NCBI RefSeq assembly: GCF_905220705.1
Contig: NZ_CAJNAT010000008.1
Location: 124,001 to 188,000 of the forward strand
Source of the DNA: Paraburkholderia domus
GTDB lineage: Bacteria; Pseudomonadota; Gammaproteobacteria; Burkholderiales; Burkholderiaceae
Direction of reading: 5' to 3'
Length of the DNA stretch: 64,000 nt
In this document: positions 49,934 through 58,683 of the stretch, piece by piece
Numbering within the stretch: the first letter of the stretch is position 1
How the letters are laid out: each line of letters starts with the position of its first letter
Made by a program: the position numbers and the translations under genes
Notes under the pieces: generated by a model
What the model was told of the DNA's origin: nothing
The model's input: only the letters and a program-made list of their open reading frames with translations
The model's database searches: none

Positions 49934-50035
49934 TTAGGACTACGCTTTTCCGTAAACCCGCGTTTGCACAAAATCACCTGTTTTTGCCGGGGCAAAACGA
50001 TGTAATCTCTCGGTTTTCTTTCTGCGTCAAAACAG

Positions 50036-52366
50036 ATGAGTCGAGCGTCGGCGAGCGAACAACACCAACAAACAGCGGCACACCGGCGGTGCCGGCCTAC
50101 CGTTCTTCGTTTGCACTGTACCGTGGTACTGCTGACGTGCGGGATTGCCGCCTTCGCACGCCCCACCCTCGCCGCCGAATCCGCGTGCCGCGCCGATGCC
50201 GGCCCGGCCGGCCGCCCGTCCGTCGGTCTCGTATTGTCAGGCGGAGGCGCTCGCGGCTATGCACACCTCGGCGTCCTGAAGGTGCTCGAGGAAAACCGCA
50301 TTCCGGTCGATTGCATCGCCGCCACCAGCATGGGCTCGGTGGTCGGCGGCCTGTACGCGAGCGGTATGACGGCGCAGGACATGCAAAATCGCCTCACGGG
50401 AATCAACCTCGCGGACATCGCATTCGACGTCACCGAACGCGCCGATCTGCCGCAATCGCGCCGCGAAGACGAGCGGCTGTATGTGAACAGCCTGTCGCTG
50501 GGTTACGGCGCCAATGGCTTCCGTTTGCCGGTCGGGCTCATCCAGGGCAATCGTTTGCAAGCGCTGCTGCAGGACTGGACGTCCGCGGTGCCGGGCAACG
50601 TTTCGTTCGACCGCCTGCCCATCCCCTATCGCGCGATCGCGACCGATCTGCGCACCGGGCAGAAGGTGGTGCTCGATCACGGCTCGCTGCCGCAGGCGAT
50701 TCGCGCCAGCATGGCGTTGCCTGGTCTGTTCGCGCCGGCCGATATCGACGGGCGCACCCTGGTCGACGGCGGCATCGTCAGCAATCTGCCCATCGAAACG
50801 GCGCGCGACATGGGTGCGAACGTCGTGATCGCGGTCGATATCGGCTCGCCGCTGCGGCCGCTGGATGCGCTGGCCTCGCCCGCCGACGTGATGCAGCAGA
50901 TGATCGGCATCCTGATACACCAGAACGTCGCACGGCAACGTGAACAGCTGCAAGCCGGCGACGTACTGATCGAACCGGCGCTCGGCTCGCTGAGCTTCAC
51001 CGATTTCGCCAACGCGAGCCAGGCAATCGCGGCCGGCGCTGCCGCCACGCGCGCGGCCATGCCGCAGCTTCAGCATCTGGCCCTCTCACCCGCCGACTAC
51101 GCCGCGTGGCGCGCCCGGCACGCGGTGCCCGCCGCGCATCCGGTGCAGATCACCAAGATCGAGATCGCGTCGCAAGGCGTGGTGCCCGAAGCACGCATTC
51201 GCGCCGCGTTGCACGTCAAACCCGGCGACGTGTACGATCCGGCCGCGCTCAACAAGGACTTGCTGGCGCTGTCCACCGCGGGCGACTTCGACAGCGTGAG
51301 CCAACAGCTCGTCGACGACGGCGACGAGCACACGCTCGTGATTGCCGCGCAGCAGAAACAGTGGGGACCGAACTTCCTGTTGTTCGGGCTGGGTTTGTCG
51401 AGTAGTTCGACAGATGAAGGCGGCTTCCGGCTGCATCTCGGTTATCGCCGGCCGTGGCTCACTCCGTCAGGGCTCGAAGGGCGCGTGGACGGGACTGTCG
51501 GCAGCGATCTGATCAACCTGCATGCGGAACTGCGGCAGCCGCTGTCGAGTTCTTTCGGCTATTACGTCGCGCCCTATCTCGAGTTTCAGCGCCGCTACGC
51601 CAACCTCTACGACGACTCCGGCAACGTCAAGATCACGCAATACAGCTTGCAAACCGAACGCGTCGGGCTCGATTTCGGCCTGCCACTCGCGCGGCTCGGC
51701 GACTTCCGTATCGGTGTGGCCTACGCGCATGGCTTCGCGTCGCCGCAATACAACTTGCCGCTCGAGGATGCGTTTAACTCGCCGCTACTGTTCCCCGATA
51801 TCTACGGGCGGCAGCTTAGCGCGCGCGCGCGTCTCGTGATCGATCAGCTCGACGATCCGCTGTTTGCTCGCAAAGGTTATTTCGGCGAACTACGCGTAGA
51901 ACGTTCGTTGTTCGCGGGCAGCGACAGTTTCACCGAGGTGTATGGCAAGAGCCTTGTCGCGGCGAGCTATGGACGGCATAGCATCAATGCGAGCATCGAG
52001 GCGGGTAACGACTTTGGCGGCACCAATCTGACGAACCCGTTCGGCTTCACGCTGGGCGGTTTCCAGCATCTGTCGGCCTACGCCGCCGACCAGCTGTCTG
52101 GCAATTCGATGGTGTACGGCCAGGTCACGTACATGAATCAGCTCGCTACCTTCAACGCGTCGCCGATTCGCGGCCTGTTTGCTGGGGTAAGCCTTGAAGC
52201 CGGCAACGTCTGGACCCGCGATTCGGAGTTCGGCAGCGGACCGCTGAAGCGCAGCGTGACGGTTTTCACCGCGATGACCAGTTCATTCGGACCGATATAT
52301 CTCGGCGTAGCGTTCGCACCGGGCGGCCGCCATAACTTTTACTTTCAGCTGGGACATACCTATTGA
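50036..52366 (+). CDS. Patatin-like phospholipase with outer-membrane barrel (PlpD type)
   Basis: A 776-residue type Vd secretion-like protein. Residues 25-47 form the export signal. The patatin domain (about 60-360) has GGGAR (69-73), nucleophile S98 in ATSMGSVVGG and the dyad aspartate D244 in LVDGGIVSN. A POTRA-like segment follows (about 368-440: VQITKIEIASQGVVPEARIR), then a 16-strand Omp85-like barrel (about 445-776) ending in FYFQLGHTY, an aromatic C-terminus. P. aeruginosa PlpD has the same order and is a secreted lipase. The usual first glycine of G-x-S-x-G is alanine here. It ends 22 bp before the convergent kinase gene. Confidence 0.9.
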   Translation: MSRASASEQHQQTAAHRRCRPTVLRLHCTVVLLTCGIAAFARPTLAAESACRADAGPAGRPSVGLVLSGGGARGYAHLGVLKVLEENRIPVDCIAATSMGSVVGGLYASGMTAQDMQNRLTGINLADIAFDVTERADLPQSRREDERLYVNSLSLGYGANGFRLPVGLIQGNRLQALLQDWTSAVPGNVSFDRLPIPYRAIATDLRTGQKVVLDHGSLPQAIRASMALPGLFAPADIDGRTLVDGGIVSNLPIETARDMGANVVIAVDIGSPLRPLDALASPADVMQQMIGILIHQNVARQREQLQAGDVLIEPALGSLSFTDFANASQAIAAGAAATRAAMPQLQHLALSPADYAAWRARHAVPAAHPVQITKIEIASQGVVPEARIRAALHVKPGDVYDPAALNKDLLALSTAGDFDSVSQQLVDDGDEHTLVIAAQQKQWGPNFLLFGLGLSSSSTDEGGFRLHLGYRRPWLTPSGLEGRVDGTVGSDLINLHAELRQPLSSSFGYYVAPYLEFQRRYANLYDDSGNVKITQYSLQTERVGLDFGLPLARLGDFRIGVAYAHGFASPQYNLPLEDAFNSPLLFPDIYGRQLSARARLVIDQLDDPLFARKGYFGELRVERSLFAGSDSFTEVYGKSLVAASYGRHSINASIEAGNDFGGTNLTNPFGFTLGGFQHLSAYAADQLSGNSMVYGQVTYMNQLATFNASPIRGLFAGVSLEAGNVWTRDSEFGSGPLKRSVTVFTAMTSSFGPIYLGVAFAPGGRHNFYFQLGHTY

Positions 52367-52388
52367 GGCTGCGCAGGCACGACGTATT

Positions 52389-53519
52389 TCACGCCATCGT
52401 GCCCACCGGCCAGCTCATTTCGAAGCGCGCGCCGCTCAGCGTCAATGGATCAGTGACGGCAATGCGGCCGTGGTGCGCGCGCAGCACCTGTTGCGTAATG
52501 GCGAGACCCAACCCGTAGCCGCCAGTCTGACGATCGAGCCGTACGAAGGCGTTGAAAATGCGCTCGCGTTGGTCGGAGGGCACACCTGCTCCGTCGTCTT
52601 CCACATAGATTTCCACGTTGCCATGCTTGACGCTCAGACCGACCATGATCCGCGAATGCGCGTATTTGCTGGCATTGCGCAGCAAGTTACGCATCGCGTA
52701 GGACATGAGGCGCTTGTCCATCACTACGCGTAGCGACGTGTCGACGTCGACTTGCGGGACGAGTTGCTTGTCCGCGTAAAGCAGCGTGGCGTCGGTGATC
52801 TGGCTGTCGAACCATGCCGCGAGCGACGTGGATTCGAGGTTCGATTGAAGAGAGCTGTATTCGAGGCGCGCGTAAGTCAGGCTCATGTCGATGAGCTCAT
52901 CGAGTTCGGTGACGTCCTGGTCGATGCTCGCCAATGCGCTGTTGTATTCGGCTGCGGAAGCAGGTTCTCGCAAGTTTTCCAGTGCGAAGCGCACGCGGGC
53001 CAAGGGTGTGCGGAGCTCGTGGGAGATGCCGTTGGTGAGTTCCCGCTGTGCGGCGATCAGGCGTTCCATGCGCTCGGCTAAGGCGTTTAACATGCGGGCC
53101 AGTGGGCCGATGATGACGCTGTGCGATTCGCGGGCTCTTGTGTTGAATCTGCCGCCTGTGAAGTCGATTGCGCGTTCGCGCACCATGACCAGGTCTAGCC
53201 AGACTGGGCGCATCCAGCGGTAGGCTGTTATTGCCGGCAGCAGTAGGGTCACCAATGCGATTGGTATTGACGCTTTTGCTGTTGCTAGTGTTTGCCAGAT
53301 CGATGGCGAGGTTTTTAGTGTCAGGCTTAGGGTTGTTATTGATGCTGCTAGTACTAGCAGTGCTAGCGTCAATAAGCGCGTGTAGACGCGGAGGTATAGT
53401 CTCGACCAGCTCGGGATTCTGTCTGCTCTGGTGTCCGTCCAGGCGCGGCGGAAACGGTGCCAGCGCCATTTGCTATAGCGGTAGGGGGGTAGCTTTTTTT
53501 GCTCCGCTTGGGGTGGCAT
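52389..53519 (-). CDS. Sensor histidine kinase (RstB/EnvZ-like)
   Basis: A 376-residue membrane histidine kinase. Two transmembrane helices (about 48-68 and 85-103) enclose a short periplasmic loop of about 17 residues, so sensing may be intramembrane. A HAMP segment (about 104-158) leads to phospho-acceptor H167 in NGISHELRTPLARVRF, the N box LLRNASKYA, and GGYGLGLAI. The likely partner is the OmpR-type regulator at 54830-55534, which lies upstream but is separated by a hydrolase gene and repeat unit E. The first ~35 residues are basic and encoded by strongly skewed DNA next to unit E, so the true start may lie further in. Confidence 0.87.
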   Translation of the reverse strand: MPPQAEQKKLPPYRYSKWRWHRFRRAWTDTRADRIPSWSRLYLRVYTRLLTLALLVLAASITTLSLTLKTSPSIWQTLATAKASIPIALVTLLLPAITAYRWMRPVWLDLVMVRERAIDFTGGRFNTRARESHSVIIGPLARMLNALAERMERLIAAQRELTNGISHELRTPLARVRFALENLREPASAAEYNSALASIDQDVTELDELIDMSLTYARLEYSSLQSNLESTSLAAWFDSQITDATLLYADKQLVPQVDVDTSLRVVMDKRLMSYAMRNLLRNASKYAHSRIMVGLSVKHGNVEIYVEDDGAGVPSDQRERIFNAFVRLDRQTGGYGLGLAITQQVLRAHHGRIAVTDPLTLSGARFEMSWPVGTMA

Positions 53520-53540
53520 TTTTGTGTCTTTGCTTCTCTG

Positions 53541-53755
53541 TTTTGCGTTTGTGGTCTATTAGTGTTGCCCCTGTGCGGGGCGGCACTTACTTTCTTTGCC
53601 GCCGCAAAGAAAGATAAGCAAAGAAAGCGGCTCACACCGCCAGCTCTTAAGCGGGGCCCCCGCACAGTCGCGGTAGTGGTGCATCTGGAATCTGTGCTCT
53701 CGCACATTCGGCGCTAGTGACAAGGCAGTCATTCTTCCGGCGGCGCTTCGCGCGC
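53541..53755 (+). repeat. Interspersed repeat unit E (plus orientation, subtype 2, single)
   Basis: The core from GTGGTCTATTAG (53551) contains hairpin 1 (GCCCC-TGTGC-GGGGC) and the subtype 2 form of hairpin 2 (CTTACTTTCTTTGC with GCAAAGAAAGATAAG, a bulge near the base), as in unit D. It is the only unit without an inverted partner nearby. It lies just before the start codon of the kinase gene, so it occupies that gene's leader on the opposite strand. The + strand DNA on both sides is rich in T and G. Confidence 0.85.
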
Positions 53756-53861
53756 CGAAGCCTTCTTCTTGAAACCGGCTGGTATTTGGCTTGGTTTCTC
53801 CCGCCGCCAGTGGTTCGCTGTGTCTGGCCTGTGTTTTTTATGCCTCGCTCCGATTTGCCTC

Positions 53862-54647
53862 TTACGCCCGTTGTACAAATTCCAGTGTTCGCTCCGCTAC
53901 CGTGTCGCGCTCGTTGTCTAGTGTGATCATGTGGTAGCTGTCGGTCAAGCGCACGAAAGTCACTGCGCGGGTTCCCAGGTGCTCGCACACGAATTCCGCG
54001 GAGCGGATGCTCGTCACCTCGTCTTCTTCCGAATGCATGACCAAGGTCTCGCATGTTACGCGACCTAAAGCCCGCTTTACCGCGAAGCGCATCCAGTCGA
54101 CCTGCTCGATCGCGGCCAACGGGACGTACGGGTAGTGGACGCCGCTCCCCTTCTGCAAATGGCGGCGGATCAGGTTGCGAATGCGCGCGTTCTTGATGCC
54201 AAACGGTTCGCCCTCGGGTACGCGAATCAGGCGGCGCAGTCCCGGCACGCAATACATCAGGTAGCGCAACGGACGCAGGCGTGAGCCGCCCCAGCCGTCG
54301 AGGAATAACGGTGGCGATAGCAGAATCAGGCGCCCCGTCGTCATGCGCTCGCGCGCACTCAACATCAATGCAAGCAACGCCCCCATCGAAATGCCCGCGA
54401 CGTCGACTCGCTCATAACGCGTCATCAGTTCGCGGTACGTGCGGCTCAGCAATTGCATGTAGTCGCTCAACGTCACGCGGCTCAACGCGTCAGGGTTCGA
54501 GCCGTGGCCCGGCAGCGACGGCAAATGCACCTCGCAACCGATCTGCTCGAACTTGCGGTCGAGCGCGCCGAAATCATGGCGCGTGCCACCCAAACCGTGA
54601 ATCATCAACACAGCATGGCGGGAAAGTGGGGAAACGCGAGCGGACAT
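53862..54647 (-). CDS. Alpha/beta hydrolase, carboxylesterase/monoacylglycerol lipase type
   Basis: A 261-residue alpha/beta hydrolase: VLMIHGLGGTRHDFG at the N-terminus, LPSLPGHGSNPDAL, nucleophile in VAGISMGALLALML, a candidate acid in MHSEEDEVTS and base in LTDSYHMITLD. This layout matches bacterial carboxylesterases such as Est30. No signal peptide. The ATG at 54647 is used; a GTG one codon earlier is equally open. It lies between the response regulator and kinase genes on the same strand, so it may share their transcript. Its 3' end lies in DNA that is T/G-rich on the + strand. Confidence 0.85.
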   Translation of the reverse strand: MSARVSPLSRHAVLMIHGLGGTRHDFGALDRKFEQIGCEVHLPSLPGHGSNPDALSRVTLSDYMQLLSRTYRELMTRYERVDVAGISMGALLALMLSARERMTTGRLILLSPPLFLDGWGGSRLRPLRYLMYCVPGLRRLIRVPEGEPFGIKNARIRNLIRRHLQKGSGVHYPYVPLAAIEQVDWMRFAVKRALGRVTCETLVMHSEEDEVTSIRSAEFVCEHLGTRAVTFVRLTDSYHMITLDNERDTVAERTLEFVQRA

Positions 54648-54829
54648 CACTAAGCCTGTCGTTGCACAAGCTTGCGATGCTAATCATCCACGCCTCGCAT
54701 GACTGTCGATTTGCTACCGCGTTTGTGGAGTTTTGTCGGCCGTTATTTCGACGTATTACTCAATCGAAACTCAACTGCAACTCACCCGAACTTCAAACGG
54801 CAACGCTACTGGGACCGCTGCCAACGTCT

Positions 54830-55534
54830 TCAATCCCATGCCAGCTTGCTGAACTGATAGCCCTTGCCTCGCACCGTCTTGATGCGCTGCGGCGTGCCGG
54901 CGTCGTCATGCAGCTTGCGGCGCAGCTTGGAAATCCCGCCGTCGATCGTTCGGTCAAGGCCGTCGAATTCGATACCGCGCAGTTGCCGCATCAACTCGTC
55001 GCGGCTCACCACCTCGCCCGCGCAACTCACCAGCGCCCACAACAAATCGAATTCGGCCGATGTCAGATCGGGCAGGCTGCCGTCCGGCAGTTTGACCGTG
55101 CGGCTGGCCCGGCTGATCTCGAACTTGCCGAACGTGTAGCTCTCGGGTTGGCTGGCCTCGGGGGCGCGCGCGGTCACGCGGCGCAGCTGCGCCTTGATAC
55201 GCGCCAGCAGCACGCGTGGCTCGACTGGCTTATGCACGTAGTCGTCCGCGCCGAATTCGAGGCCCAGCACTTCGTCGAACTGCTCGTCGCGCGCGGTCAC
55301 CATGATGATCACGCCGTCGAATTGCTCGCGCGCCTCGCGGCAAATCTGGAAACCGTCCTTGCCGGGCAGGTTCACATCGAGAATCACAAGGTCCGGGCGG
55401 CGCTTGAGAATGGCCGGCACGGCGTCGTTGCCGTGCAGCACGGTCTCGACTTCGTATTCGTGTTTACGCAGATAACCCGCAACCAGCGCGGACAGGCGGT
55501 CATCGTCTTCGACAAGCAGGATCCGGAATGGCAT
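54830..55534 (-). CDS. OmpR/RstA-type response regulator
   Basis: A 234-residue two-component regulator. The receiver domain (1-120) has the acidic pocket ED9-11 in LVEDDDRL, phospho-acceptor D53 in LVILDVNLPGKDG, T80 in MVTARDEQ and K102 in DYVHKPVEP. The OmpR winged helix follows (about 135-230: LTSAEFDLLWALV, VVSRDELMRQLRG, RTIDGGISKLRRKL, IKTVRGKGYQF). The promoter would be in the 207 bp upstream, shared with the divergent VirK-like gene. Its probable kinase is at 52389-53519. RstA-like by sequence; signal unknown. Confidence 0.9.
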   Translation of the reverse strand: MPFRILLVEDDDRLSALVAGYLRKHEYEVETVLHGNDAVPAILKRRPDLVILDVNLPGKDGFQICREAREQFDGVIIMVTARDEQFDEVLGLEFGADDYVHKPVEPRVLLARIKAQLRRVTARAPEASQPESYTFGKFEISRASRTVKLPDGSLPDLTSAEFDLLWALVSCAGEVVSRDELMRQLRGIEFDGLDRTIDGGISKLRRKLHDDAGTPQRIKTVRGKGYQFSKLAWD

Positions 55535-55741
55535 GGGACGAATCGCTCAGGGCTGACTGTTTCAATATCAATAGCGGCGGCAGCGGTCACACGAGTCCGC
55601 TCGACGCACAGCATAGCGGATGCGCCGCACATCATGCGACACGCTCGACAAAACTCGACAAACACATAAGCAATTCGACATGGACGCGCGATCCGCGCCG
55701 CTAGCATCCCCCCGGTTGAAATAGCCAAAGGATCTGCCGTG

Positions 55742-56743
55742 ATGACCGTTTCCAACGAAGGGGCTCAGGCCCGCTCGCCGTGGTTCGCGAGAGCCGCTGC
55801 GTCGCTTGCGGTCATTCAGCAAGCCGCTCATGCACTCTACCCCGGCTCCAGTGTGTTTCATCGCTGGCGGCGCATGCGTCTGTGGCTGCGCTCGCTGATG
55901 TCGTGGCGCTCGACGCAAGTATGGCTCAAACGCTGCGCGATTTCGCCTTTGCACGATCTGGTGCAACGTCATCCCACCGCACTCGAACGGATGCATCGGC
56001 CCTTCCTGCATACGCGTTTCAGTCCGCGCGAACGACTCATGGCGAGCCTCGATCATCACGCGCTGACACAGCAGCGCGTGCCGCAACTCGCCGCGCGCAT
56101 CGCCGCAGTCGGCTCCGCGCCGATCGCCTCTTTCGAGGTGGGCGCCGAGCGCTGGCATGTGTCGCTCGAGTCGATCGAACAGTTTCAGAAGGAAGGTGAC
56201 TGGACCTTATGCATCCGCGATGCGCGGGACCGGCGCATCGTCTCCTGCACCTTCAGTCTCGCCTATCTCGGCGGGAAAGTGCGGCGGCCACGTCTTTGCA
56301 TCGGCTCCGTGCAGGGTCCGGACAGTTCGGTCAACGGCCGTGAGCTGTTTCGCGCGCTCACCAAACGGTGGCACGGACTGCGGCCAAAAGTGCTGGTGAT
56401 TTACCTCGCGCAATGTGTCGCCGCGGCGCTCGATGCGGGTGGCACCTTCATCGTTTCCAAGCAGGCACACATCTATGCGAACTGGCGCTATTGCCTGAGA
56501 AAGCGTCGCGTGGCCGCCGACTACGATCGACTGTCGATCGAGTGCGGAGCGCTCGCACGCTGGAATGGCTGGTTCGTCCTCGCACCGCCGGCGCGCTATC
56601 TGGCCGAGCGTCAAGGTGACAACACCGGCGACGCCACCCGTCGCAAGCGTTACGCATTGCGAAACGCACTCGCCGCGCAGATTCGTCTCAGCGTCGCGTC
56701 AAGCAAGACGCATCGACCCTGCGTGCCTCGTGTTGTCGCTTGA
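55742..56743 (+). CDS. VirK/YbjX family (DUF535) protein
   Basis: A 333-residue DUF535 protein. The family pattern is present: RMRLWLRSLMSW near residue 45, HPTALERMHRPFLHTRFSPRERL, HVSLESIEQFQKEGDWTLCIRD, SCTFSL, GSVQGPDSSVNGRELFRALTKRWHGLRPK, and the C-terminal KQAHIYANWRYCLRKRR with YDRLSIEC. Homologues (VirK of Shigella/Salmonella, YbjX) affect outer-membrane integrity and resistance to antimicrobial peptides, but the biochemical role is unknown. The ATG at 55742 follows AAGGA. It diverges from the two-component regulator gene, whose product may control it. Confidence 0.85.
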   Translation: MTVSNEGAQARSPWFARAAASLAVIQQAAHALYPGSSVFHRWRRMRLWLRSLMSWRSTQVWLKRCAISPLHDLVQRHPTALERMHRPFLHTRFSPRERLMASLDHHALTQQRVPQLAARIAAVGSAPIASFEVGAERWHVSLESIEQFQKEGDWTLCIRDARDRRIVSCTFSLAYLGGKVRRPRLCIGSVQGPDSSVNGRELFRALTKRWHGLRPKVLVIYLAQCVAAALDAGGTFIVSKQAHIYANWRYCLRKRRVAADYDRLSIECGALARWNGWFVLAPPARYLAERQGDNTGDATRRKRYALRNALAAQIRLSVASSKTHRPCVPRVVA

Positions 56744-56761
56744 ATCCATTGCAATTTTTTA

Positions 56762-56950
56762 TTGACAAGACATGCGGCAAAACGGCACACTCATTCTCAT
56801 GTTGACGCACACCTCCATCGCCTTCGCGATTAAAAACCCAACAATGCATGCCATGATCGGCAGGCATTTGGGAGTATGTGCGCGTTAGCAGTCTGAATCT
56901 GCAAAACAAGACCCAAAGGCCCCGCCGGTAACGGAAGGGGCCTTTTGTTT
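56762..56950 (+). ncRNA. Candidate small RNA or attenuated leader ending in a strong terminator
   Basis: A TTGACA (56762-56767) could start a transcript of about 150 nt that ends at a textbook intrinsic terminator: AAAGGCCCC (56915-56923) pairs with GGGGCCTTT (56937-56945), followed by T-rich TTGTTTTG. A small GCAG/CTGC hairpin lies near 56890. The -10 is weak. Because the terminator is only about 45 bp before the DUF2917 start, the stretch may be an attenuator leader for that gene rather than a separate RNA, or simply the terminator of the VirK-like gene. Confidence 0.4.
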
Positions 56951-56991
56951 TGTGGGTGCCTCCGTCCGCCGGCTCGATGACGGAGAGCAAG

Positions 56992-57372
56992 ATGGATCAG
57001 GCAAGCCCGCAGTGCATGGATGACGACTCAAGTCTGTCTGCCTGGCAACAGGACGAGCGTCTGCCGAAAGTAGTCGTGCATTTTTCCGTAGTACCCGGCG
57101 CAACGCTGACGTGGCGTGTCAATGCCGATAGCACGCTCCGTGTGCACGGCGCGCGCTTATGGCTCACACGCATCAACTCGCCTTATGATCATTGGCTCGA
57201 ACCGGGCAACGAGTTCCGGCTGCAACGCGGCGAACGCGTATGGCTCAGCACGGATGGCGAACGCAACGCGCGCGTATCGCTGAGTTGTGCGCTGCCTGCG
57301 AGGCGTGGTCTCGTCAGGCGTTGGCTGGGGCGGCTCGCAGGGTTGGGCCTCGGAGCACCGGCGGCTCGATAG
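56992..57372 (+). CDS. DUF2917 domain protein
   Basis: A 126-residue protein. The DUF2917 core is near residues 38-95: LTWRVNADSTLRVHGARLWLTR, then WLEPGNEFRLQRGERVWLSTDG, a short beta-rich domain resembling half a cupin. A basic C-terminal region (RRGLVRRWLGRL) follows. It is common in Burkholderia and Ralstonia, function unknown. The ATG at 56992 has GGAG 6 nt upstream; an in-frame ATG at 56977 is less well placed. A strong terminator hairpin just upstream means it either has its own promoter downstream of that hairpin or is controlled by read-through. Confidence 0.78.
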   Translation: MDQASPQCMDDDSSLSAWQQDERLPKVVVHFSVVPGATLTWRVNADSTLRVHGARLWLTRINSPYDHWLEPGNEFRLQRGERVWLSTDGERNARVSLSCALPARRGLVRRWLGRLAGLGLGAPAAR

Positions 57373-57418
57373 CGTGCCTCGCCGCGACTCGATGGTCGAA
57401 TTTTCGTAGCGCAGAAAA

Positions 57419-57448
57419 GCAAACACCCCTGCAATGAGGGGTGTTTGC
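57419..57448 (-). terminator. Intrinsic terminator of the exported protein gene
   Basis: GCAAACACCCCT (57419-57430) and AGGGGTGTTTGC (57437-57448) form a perfect 12-bp stem with a 6-nt loop. On the minus strand it is followed by TTTTC, and it lies 107 bp beyond the stop of the minus-strand gene at 57556. It may also serve the DUF2917 gene from the other side. Confidence 0.7.
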
Positions 57449-57555
57449 CGATCGGCCATGCCGGATTCGAAGAGACCGGCATGCCGGTTTGCGCGGCTGC
57501 ATGAGGTTGCTTAAACGCGGGTTGCTTGAACGCGCGCCGCTTACTGGCTTGGCAT

Positions 57556-58128
57556 TTACTGCGGCGTCACCTGCACGGCCGCTGCCGAAACGAATACCGC
57601 GTGAATCGTATCGCCGACCTTGACGCCCTTCAGATCGACGTCCGGTCCGACCTGGAGCGTTTGCGTCTGATACGCGCCGCGCAGCGTGACAAGGCGCTTC
57701 TTGTGATCGATCTTCTGCACGGTGGCGAGTACTTCAATCTGACGCGCGGATTCAAAGCCGCCAGAGGCCGGAGCATAAACCTGCGTATCGACGCGCGCAC
57801 GAATGCCCTTGTCCGCGCCGGTGACCTTGTCGGCCTTCACCAGCAACGCATTCTTGTACAGCACATCCACCCGATCGCCGACGTTCAGTTTATCGAAGCC
57901 GGCGACTTCCTGGCTCACCAGCACGACCACCACGTTGCCGCCCGGCCCTTTGAGCGTGAGCGTGCGGGTGCCCGGATCGATACCGACGATCTGCGCCTTC
58001 ACATGCACCGGTTGCACTTCGCTGACGACGCCCTGTGCGGTCGTGGCCATCGCATCTTGCGCCCACGCCGGTTGCGCTGCGGCAAAAGCCGCTACCATCA
58101 ACGCTGCTCCAATCGTCGCTGCCTTCAT
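57556..58128 (-). CDS. Exported protein of unknown function
   Basis: A 190-residue periplasmic protein with a clear signal peptide (residues 1-23, ending AWAQ). The mature part shows two similar beta-rich segments: VKAQIVGIDPGTRTLTLKGP followed by LNVGDRVDVLYKNALL, and VLATVQKIDHKKRLVTLRGA followed by VKVGDTIHAVF. This looks like an internal duplication of an OB-like or barrel-sandwich fold. Comparable proteins are found near copper or transport genes, but no partner is present here. GAGGAG precedes the ATG. Monocistronic, with a terminator at 57419-57448. Confidence 0.75.
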   Translation of the reverse strand: MKAATIGAALMVAAFAAAQPAWAQDAMATTAQGVVSEVQPVHVKAQIVGIDPGTRTLTLKGPGGNVVVVLVSQEVAGFDKLNVGDRVDVLYKNALLVKADKVTGADKGIRARVDTQVYAPASGGFESARQIEVLATVQKIDHKKRLVTLRGAYQTQTLQVGPDVDLKGVKVGDTIHAVFVSAAAVQVTPQ

Positions 58129-58569
58129 TTACGCTCTCCTCGAGAAAATGTTCGATCTGGCGTTATGGCGATCTGAAACCACAGGATGCCGATTAACGCC
58201 ATGAATGCATACAGCTTCAGGGTGGCAATTACTCAATAGGTGCGGCGCAATGATTGTACATGCCTTACAAGAAGCCAAGATTGTTTATATCGTGATTATC
58301 AAATCAGTGGACAGCATGATGAGAAATGGCGTGGCACGGTGTCGCAGCGGCATCTTGCCGTCTAACAGCACAGCTTTAACCCGCCCGGCCATCCATATAC
58401 GGCGACAATGCGTGATATGCGTACAGCATTAAACACATACTGTATGACAGTCCGATGGCTCATTATTCTTTTTATCGACGGCATTCGCTGCAATGCAATC
58501 GAAGGCCGTCACCAACACCAATTAAACCGAAATTCAATAGCCGCCGAATCCATGCGCTGCGAAAAATAA
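58129..58569. other. Intergenic region upstream of the exported protein
   Basis: About 440 bp with no gene I can support. It contains the promoter for the minus-strand gene at 57556-58128. The stretch 58250-58560 has lower GC than neighbouring genes and carries short ORFs without ribosome sites. No repeat or RNA structure recognised. Confidence 0.55.
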
Positions 58570-58601
58570 AACAGCCCCGTCGCCTGAGCGAAGGGGCTGT
58601 T
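58570..58601 (-). terminator. Intrinsic terminator of pcaF
   Basis: AACAGCCCC (58570-58578) and GGGGCTGTT (58593-58601) enclose a smaller TCGC/GCGA stem. On the minus strand the hairpin is followed by TTATTTTTC, an adequate U-run. It lies 82 bp after the thiolase stop. Confidence 0.75.
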
Positions 58602-58683
58602 CATCATGCGGCCACAGGAGCGCTATACGCACAGCCGCAACGCTAACGACGCTGCGGCGCTTTCCTGCACAAACGCTCAACCG

